Shown here: piece by piece, positions 59,477 to 64,000 of the stretch
Position numbering within the stretch: position 1 is the first letter of the stretch
How the letters are laid out: each line of letters starts with the position of its first letter
DNA from: Polytrichum commune
Lineage: Eukaryota > Streptophyta > Polytrichopsida > Polytrichales > Polytrichaceae
Length of the DNA stretch: 64,000 nt
NCBI GenBank assembly: GCA_950295325.1
Contig: OX485803.1
Coordinates: forward strand, 2,296,001 to 2,360,000
Direction: 5' to 3'
Position numbers and translations under genes: made by a program
Notes under the pieces: model-generated
The model's input: only the letters and a program-made list of their open reading frames with translations
What the model was told of the DNA's origin: nothing
Databases searched by the model: none

Positions 59477-61720
59477 CTATGTAGTCAATAGTACTTTTGG
59501 CGTTGTTCCACGGGTGAGGTATGGACGACTACCAGGAGACAATGGAACGGCATTACGTGGTCTAGGCCCACCATTTAGCCATCTCAATACCGCATCATCC
59601 GCAACTCTATGCAAGAGCGCATCAATTGTAGCCAACTGCAGCCTGTTCTTGTAGTACCCCACCTCTAACTGCAATTCATATCTCGGATCCCGTTCCGTAG
59701 GCATGTCATCTGCATCTTCTTCCAAATCATGCTCCGATACTGATTCGAGACCTGCTGCATTGTACCAAGGAGGATGAATGCCTCTCTTTAATTGTCTGCT
59801 GGTTGAATTCCAATGCCATTCAAGAATTTGGTACAAAAATCTTTTCAAGCCATGATCAGGGGGCTTGTTGGGATACAACTCGTCTGCAACATACAAAATT
59901 TGACGTGCATTCCGTTTCCAGTCGCAATCTCTGTTCTCGTGCCATAGCTCAACCTTGGCACAATTGTATAACCAACTCCACTCAACATTCTCCCCATCAA
60001 ACTCTTGAAGATCGAAAGGAAAGTTCCATGGCTTTAATACCCAGTCGTTAGGCATGTAATCCCGAAGGCCAAATTGGAGGTACAAACGAGGGTGGAAGGG
60101 TGATCTGCAATGAGGACATTGGCGTTTCTTGATCATATTCCCTATTAGACATTGTGGATGGAATTGGGTCCCACATGATCCAACTTGATAGCATCCCTCT
60201 GGGCCAAATGGACATTGGCAAATCGCACATGCGGTTCCGTCGAAGACCATTGTATGTGGATTTGGCCATAACAACTCACCCCTCATGCGGAATGGATATT
60301 CATGCACTTGGGTCACATCCCAATGGTGATCTGGGTCGGTCACTTGACGCCAATCGATGCTCCCGCTTGGTATTGTCCACTCATTATCCCTATCCCACCT
60401 ACTAGGGTACATCTGCTCATCTTCTGGCCATGACGTGAGCATCATGTTCCGCATTCTCTGATTGCGGTTCCATTCTTTTTGGATGCTCTCAAATTCAGCT
60501 TTAAATTGATGAGCCTTGGCCATAGCAAGCAATGTGCTTGTCCTCATATTTTTGCGCTCCACAATCGCATCCAACAGAAATTTCTTCAACCTTGCATTCT
60601 GCTCCTCCAGTCCGCCAATCTTGGCTTCGTGATCAACAACCACTTCATTGATCACTTGAAGTTGTTGTTCCATGTCCACCACCTCCTTTTGCAAAGCCTC
60701 CATCTTTCCTCGCATTACTTCATTCCTCATACATACTTCTAGAGCTTGTGACTTTACAATCTTGGCCTCCTGTAAAGCTGCGTCCCTCTCTGCTTCCAAA
60801 GACTGAAGGTTAATTGGTGTACTATTTGAACTACCAGCCTCCTCCATCGTAAGTGTTGCAACTCGATTTTCTAACTCGAAAATCATCGTTTTATACTCAC
60901 GAATTTCCAACGCATGTTGCTTACGCAATTCATCCATTCTGCTCTCCATCGGGTCCGCTCCATGTTCACCAAGGTTTACCTCGTCTAGGACCTCGTTAAC
61001 CACGTCGTTGATCAGGTTGTTGACTTCGACATTTGCCTCCATGCCCTCATCCATATGCTCAAACGCCTCCTCGATGGCCATCTCCACGTCATTGGCTGCT
61101 CGTTTACGATTACGTGGCTTTTTTGGTTCCTGACCCTCTGGAATTGGGGCCCCAGGCTCGTCCACTAGTCGAGGATTCCTCTTGAACCACTCCGGAACGG
61201 GAGTGTATGGAATATCTGGAACTGTGCATTTAGTGAATGCAATTCCAATACCCCCAAATTTCTGACCATACAGGGTAGCCAAACTTGACCAATCCACCCT
61301 AACTCGTAACACGTGCTCCGCATACATCATACACGCTACCGACTTTGGAATTGCACTCTTGGGCCATCTATCCAAATTGGAGATACTTCTAAGTATCGTT
61401 AGGAATCTCCATTTTGCCTCCACGTCATCAAGCTGCATATAACTCGCACTGATGGCCTTGCAATGTCGTTCGTGACAAGGTCTTGGCCACAACCGATCAA
61501 AGTGAGGGAAACCCACGTACAGCATTGCAGTCTTCATTGACCACGGTTATGGTACATTCTCCCAACCTGCCCTGGCTTTTTGGGTGTTGTCATCATAAAC
61601 ATCCCACTCCAACCCAGCGGCCTTCCGTACATGTGATCTGTGACAACCTGATCCCCCACTTGCCATGTCTCCAGATCCTCCACTTGCACTTGCCATGTCT
61701 CCAGATCCTCCACTTGCCAT
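59477..61720 (-). pseudogene. companion gene: coiled-coil and RING-like protein, one in-frame stop
   Basis: A 686-codon frame runs from ATG 61537 to the stop at 59477. In the same frame upstream, 57 clean codons from ATG 61720 are separated from it by one TAA (61547-61549), so the original start may be 61720. The N-terminus has MASGGSGD-type tandem repeats and a W/Y/D-rich segment. Numbered from ATG 61537: basic KKPRNRKRA near 138-148 (nuclear signal), long coiled coil about 195-355, RING-like zinc motif about 436-475, then a Trp-rich globular region and a charged C-terminal part. The zinc motif reads CxxC-x14-C-x4-H-x2-C-x10-CxxC, with Thr where RING-H2 fingers have His (SCGTQFHPQC). It may be an E3-ligase-like or DNA/protein-binding partner of the transposase. 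The function is inferred only from context. Confidence 0.7.
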
Positions 61721-61745
61721 GTCTGGAAATCCTTCACTTGCCGTA
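61655..61745. repeat. short tandem repeat in the companion gene N-terminus
   Basis: Three copies of ACTTGCCATGTCTCCAGATC-like units. In the minus frame they encode repeated MASGGSGD blocks, with the third copy slightly diverged. Confidence 0.8.
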
Positions 61746-61924
61746 TCTACCCAAATTGTAGTTTCTAATTCTAATCTAGAACTCTAATTTTTAAATTACT
61801 AATTGCACTTCATAATAGTGCTACAAAACATCCAAGCATACACTTCAAAATAGTGTTGCTGTGGAATTAGTTCAAAAATGTCGTTAATGTCAAAAATGTC
61901 AAAAATGTCGTTCCCCCCGCCCCC
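61746..61924. other. AT-rich leader region of the companion gene
   Basis: No gene. On the minus strand this is the probable promoter/leader. ATGTC repeats occur at about 61877-61910 just before the C-rich array. Confidence 0.4.
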
Positions 61925-63035
61925 CCCCCCCGTCCGCTCCATGTTCCCTTACGTCCGCTCCAACTGTCGCAACCCTTGCTAGTCCCCCTTGACCATCTTG
62001 GCAATTCTCATTTCCTAGCAAAGGTTACGAGTGCTAACCCTTCGCATACCGCCATGCTAATGGTTAGCTCCTCTCACCCTGGACCTTATAGTTCATAGGA
62101 GGGGAACCAACCCTCCTACTTTGCTTTCGGGACTCACCCCTTCAATCGGTAACCAATCCTTAGATGTGGACTTCCATCCATGGAAGTCCAATCTTATGTT
62201 GATCATCGCGTTGCCGGAGCAACACTACAACAACCTGAACCATACTAGGCAACTATGGCCTCACATTAAGCCAATGCCCATGGAGGCCGTGCCGTTCGGC
62301 CTCGGGTGGGTGGGGCCACACCACCTCACCCATATAAGCCTCTAGGACTCTACGCGGGGCCCCTACCCCACCGTCAACCAACCTCTTGTCTCTCCACCAA
62401 GAGTTGGGGCCAAGTGGACATTTTCCCTTAGCCGCTGGGCCTAGAAGCCCCCACAGCTTCAGACCATCATAACTTCCTTGTATGATGTCTGATGCTAACA
62501 CTTGACCACTCCATCTTCATCTACGCTTCACGTAGATGCCGATGGACTCCTCACTTGCCCCATTCAGGCAAGTGGTAAGGAAGTTATGCCTGTTTGAACC
62601 TTGGCAGTCCCGGGAATCACTCTCAGGCACTGCTGTACCAGGGCGCTGTCCCGGGACAGCGCCCCACTCAAATGGCCATAACTCCTAGCTCACACCTCCG
62701 ATTGAGGTGTTCTTGAGCATTCTAGAATCACCACGCCATGAGCTACGCATAGCTCATGGCCTTACCCTTGTGCCTCCTAGTCTTCGTGGGTGGGAGGCGT
62801 TCCCAACGCCCGGGGCCCTCACCCACACTAGGATCACTTGGGCCCTCTCACCAACGGCGCCACAAGTCCCGGGTGTCACTCCGGGGTCCCCCTTGTGCCC
62901 ATGGTGTTTCGGGCACTCCTCATGGAGAGGTGCGCGACACCAACGTTCCCATAAGTCCGCCCCATGTTCCCCTACGTCCGCTTTAGAGTTCCCCTGCGTC
63001 CGCTCTAGCGTATCCATACGTCCGCTCCCGAGTTC
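61925..63035. repeat. 21-22-bp CGTCCGCTCC repeats, interrupted by a solo LTR
   Basis: Units starting near 61931, 61952, 62951, 62973, 62995 and 63016 (net of the LTR and one target duplication) have a CGTCCGCTCC head and an ATGTTCCCTTA-like tail, spaced 21-23 bp. The core word is the same as in the arrays at 34835 and 43224. Confidence 0.85.
61965..62939 (-). mobile_element. solo chromovirus LTR (L11)
   Basis: 975 bp, flanked by ccaac (61960-61964 and 62940-62944). Lies inside the 21-22-bp repeat array. Confidence 0.95.
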
Positions 63036-63492
63036 CTTTGAATCTACACTTTTTAACTTTTTTTGGAAGTTTGGACATAGTCTCGGTTTTTTGGCTCTCA
63101 AAAATTCATATGAAGTCCAAAAAATGAGTTCTTGGTATCCATGGATAGGTAATGAAGTCCTCTACATGAATATGCAATAATATTTCTATTGCACATTCCC
63201 GCGTCCCCCCATCCGCACCCCATCTAACTTAGGCCCTTCGCAAATAATATATGTGACACTAAATATCATTACCGGTGTACTTATCCACACAAAACTAATG
63301 AAGGATCCCTCAAGCAACTCAAGTAACCAATGTAGTATGATGACCAACAAATTATCACCCCTATGGAGACAACGATGTACAAGTAATAACTTTATTATTG
63401 CGACGACGGTACAAATGCCCTTTATAAATCACATACATGAACAAACCATGCACGATTTAATATTCCACTTCATTCCGTCAACTTGACTTCCG
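63036..63492. other. spacer, nothing recognised
   Basis: AT-rich with a short C-rich CGTCCCCCCATCCGCACCCC stretch near 63204, reminiscent of the arrays. A start-to-stop plus frame at 63253-63486 has no recognisable feature. Confidence 0.4.
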
Positions 63493-64000
63493 TCATGGCA
63501 ACCTCGTAGATGCTTGTGGCTTCCGTCGAGGGTTCATTTTTGGGAGAGGATTCGGTCGAAGTAAATCAACATAGCTAATCGTTCGGTCTTTCATCCGTTC
63601 CTTCAATGGTAGCCGATAAGGCGATAATCCTCTCCTCTTCTTACGAAAAGGCAAAGTCCTTGAAGATTCTCCCGCTACCTTGACATCTTCAATGTCGATT
63701 GAAGTCTCCTCCACATCCACATCCCCGGGCTTCTCCAAAATATCCGCACACAAATCAATCAGATCATTTAGATCTCCACCCACGCATTGTGTGTTGTCAT
63801 TCTCCACCGCATCGATCTCAAAGTTGTCCGCATATCGTCGTTGGTCCTCCTCCGCCCTCGTCCTCCAAACTTGTGTAGATTGTGAGAAGGGAGTCATGAC
63901 ATAATCATCACGAAATCGATCCCTAGCACTTCTCTCGTCTCTCTCACGCTCGGGTGATGGATTGAATGGAATATCGGGTTCACCTAAATTTTCTATCTCC
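63493..64000 (-). CDS. unrecognised acidic/basic protein, C-terminal part, runs off the right edge
   Basis: A minus-strand frame is open from the window edge to TGA at 63493-63495, at least 168 codons. The visible part begins with Arg/Glu/Asp-rich sequence (SPERERDERSARDRFRDD), then an acidic Leu/Ile-rich segment (DLNDLIDLCADILEK), then a basic RKKRRG cluster that may be a nuclear signal, and a Pro/Arg-rich end. No domain is recognised. The transposase also ends in an acidic and basic tail, so this may be the tail of another transposon protein, but that is only a resemblance in composition. Confidence 0.5.
   Translation of the reverse strand, partial: EIENLGEPDIPFNPSPERERDERSARDRFRDDYVMTPFSQSTQVWRTRAEEDQRRYADNFEIDAVENDNTQCVGGDLNDLIDLCADILEKPGDVDVEETSIDIEDVKVAGESSRTLPFRKKRRGLSPYRLPLKERMKDRTISYVDLLRPNPLPKMNPRRKPQASTRLP

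Larger units (their letters stand above)
34600..64000. mobile_element. putative large hAT-type transposon with a RING-like companion gene (composite, limits uncertain)
   Basis: After removal of three chromovirus insertions (35086-43218, 46498-58647, 61965-62939, each with its own target duplication) this becomes one continuous stretch. It contains a C-rich array, hAT transposase gene on plus, companion coiled-coil/RING-like gene on minus, 21-22-bp CGTCCGC repeats, and another minus-strand gene. Convergent genes flanked by related repeat arrays suggest one mobile unit. No terminal inverted repeats or 8-bp duplications were identified, so the boundaries and the inclusion of the last gene are inference. 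Confidence 0.45.

Noticed and set aside
60479-60742. Plus-strand ORFs opposite the companion gene
   Set aside because: They are antisense to the coiled-coil region and have no independent support.

Overview
This window looks like plant nuclear heterochromatin. It contains Ty3/gypsy chromoviruses primed by initiator tRNA-Met, a hAT-superfamily transposase gene, a very long LTR from an unrelated family, and no operons or dense genes. The species cannot be named from the sequence. About two thirds of the window is one retrotransposon family, called here the TGTCGC chromovirus. Its LTRs are about 975 bp, begin TGTCGCGCACC and end GGGTTGCGACA. It is present as several full-length or near full-length copies, one truncated copy and several solo LTRs, many nested in one another. 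Most insertion events could be resolved from their 5-bp target-site duplications (TSDs).

Layout. 1-5516: an AT-rich minisatellite, a decayed gypsy pol remnant of a different lineage, a chromovirus LTR, and a duplicated chimeric segment. 5517-28413: an old minus-strand chromovirus (E4) split by two younger copies, E2 at 5704-12703 (TSD cccac) and E3 at 14616-24912 (TSD tcatc). E3 carries a solo LTR (TSD cccaa) and a foreign 2.3-kb LTR (TSD aatgt). E4's own LTR carries another solo LTR (TSD gtcac). 28414-34580: a minus-strand gene with a SWIM zinc finger, broken by a truncated chromovirus (E5) and a solo LTR (TSD ggacg). About 34600-64000: what appears to be one large DNA transposon. It has C-rich CCGTCCGCTCC arrays, a plus-strand hAT transposase gene, a convergent minus-strand gene encoding a coiled-coil/RING-like protein, 21-22-bp repeats, and a further minus-strand gene running off the right edge. 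Chromoviruses interrupt it at three places: 35086-43218 (TSD cccgt, itself containing a complete element with TSD gtccg), 46498-58647 (TSD gaggc, inside the transposase ORF) and 61965-62939 (TSD ccaac).

All chromovirus copies that can be checked share two disabling lesions: loss of the reverse-transcriptase core, and a TAG codon in the integrase. Yet LTR pairs are near identical. This is the pattern of a non-autonomous family mobilised in trans. The LTR is a chain of perfect inverted repeats, at least one showing a compensatory base-pair change, and a PPT-adjacent hairpin is duplicated with paired changes. The two most novel items are the hAT plus RING-like composite transposon and the hairpin-array, trans-mobilised chromovirus family.
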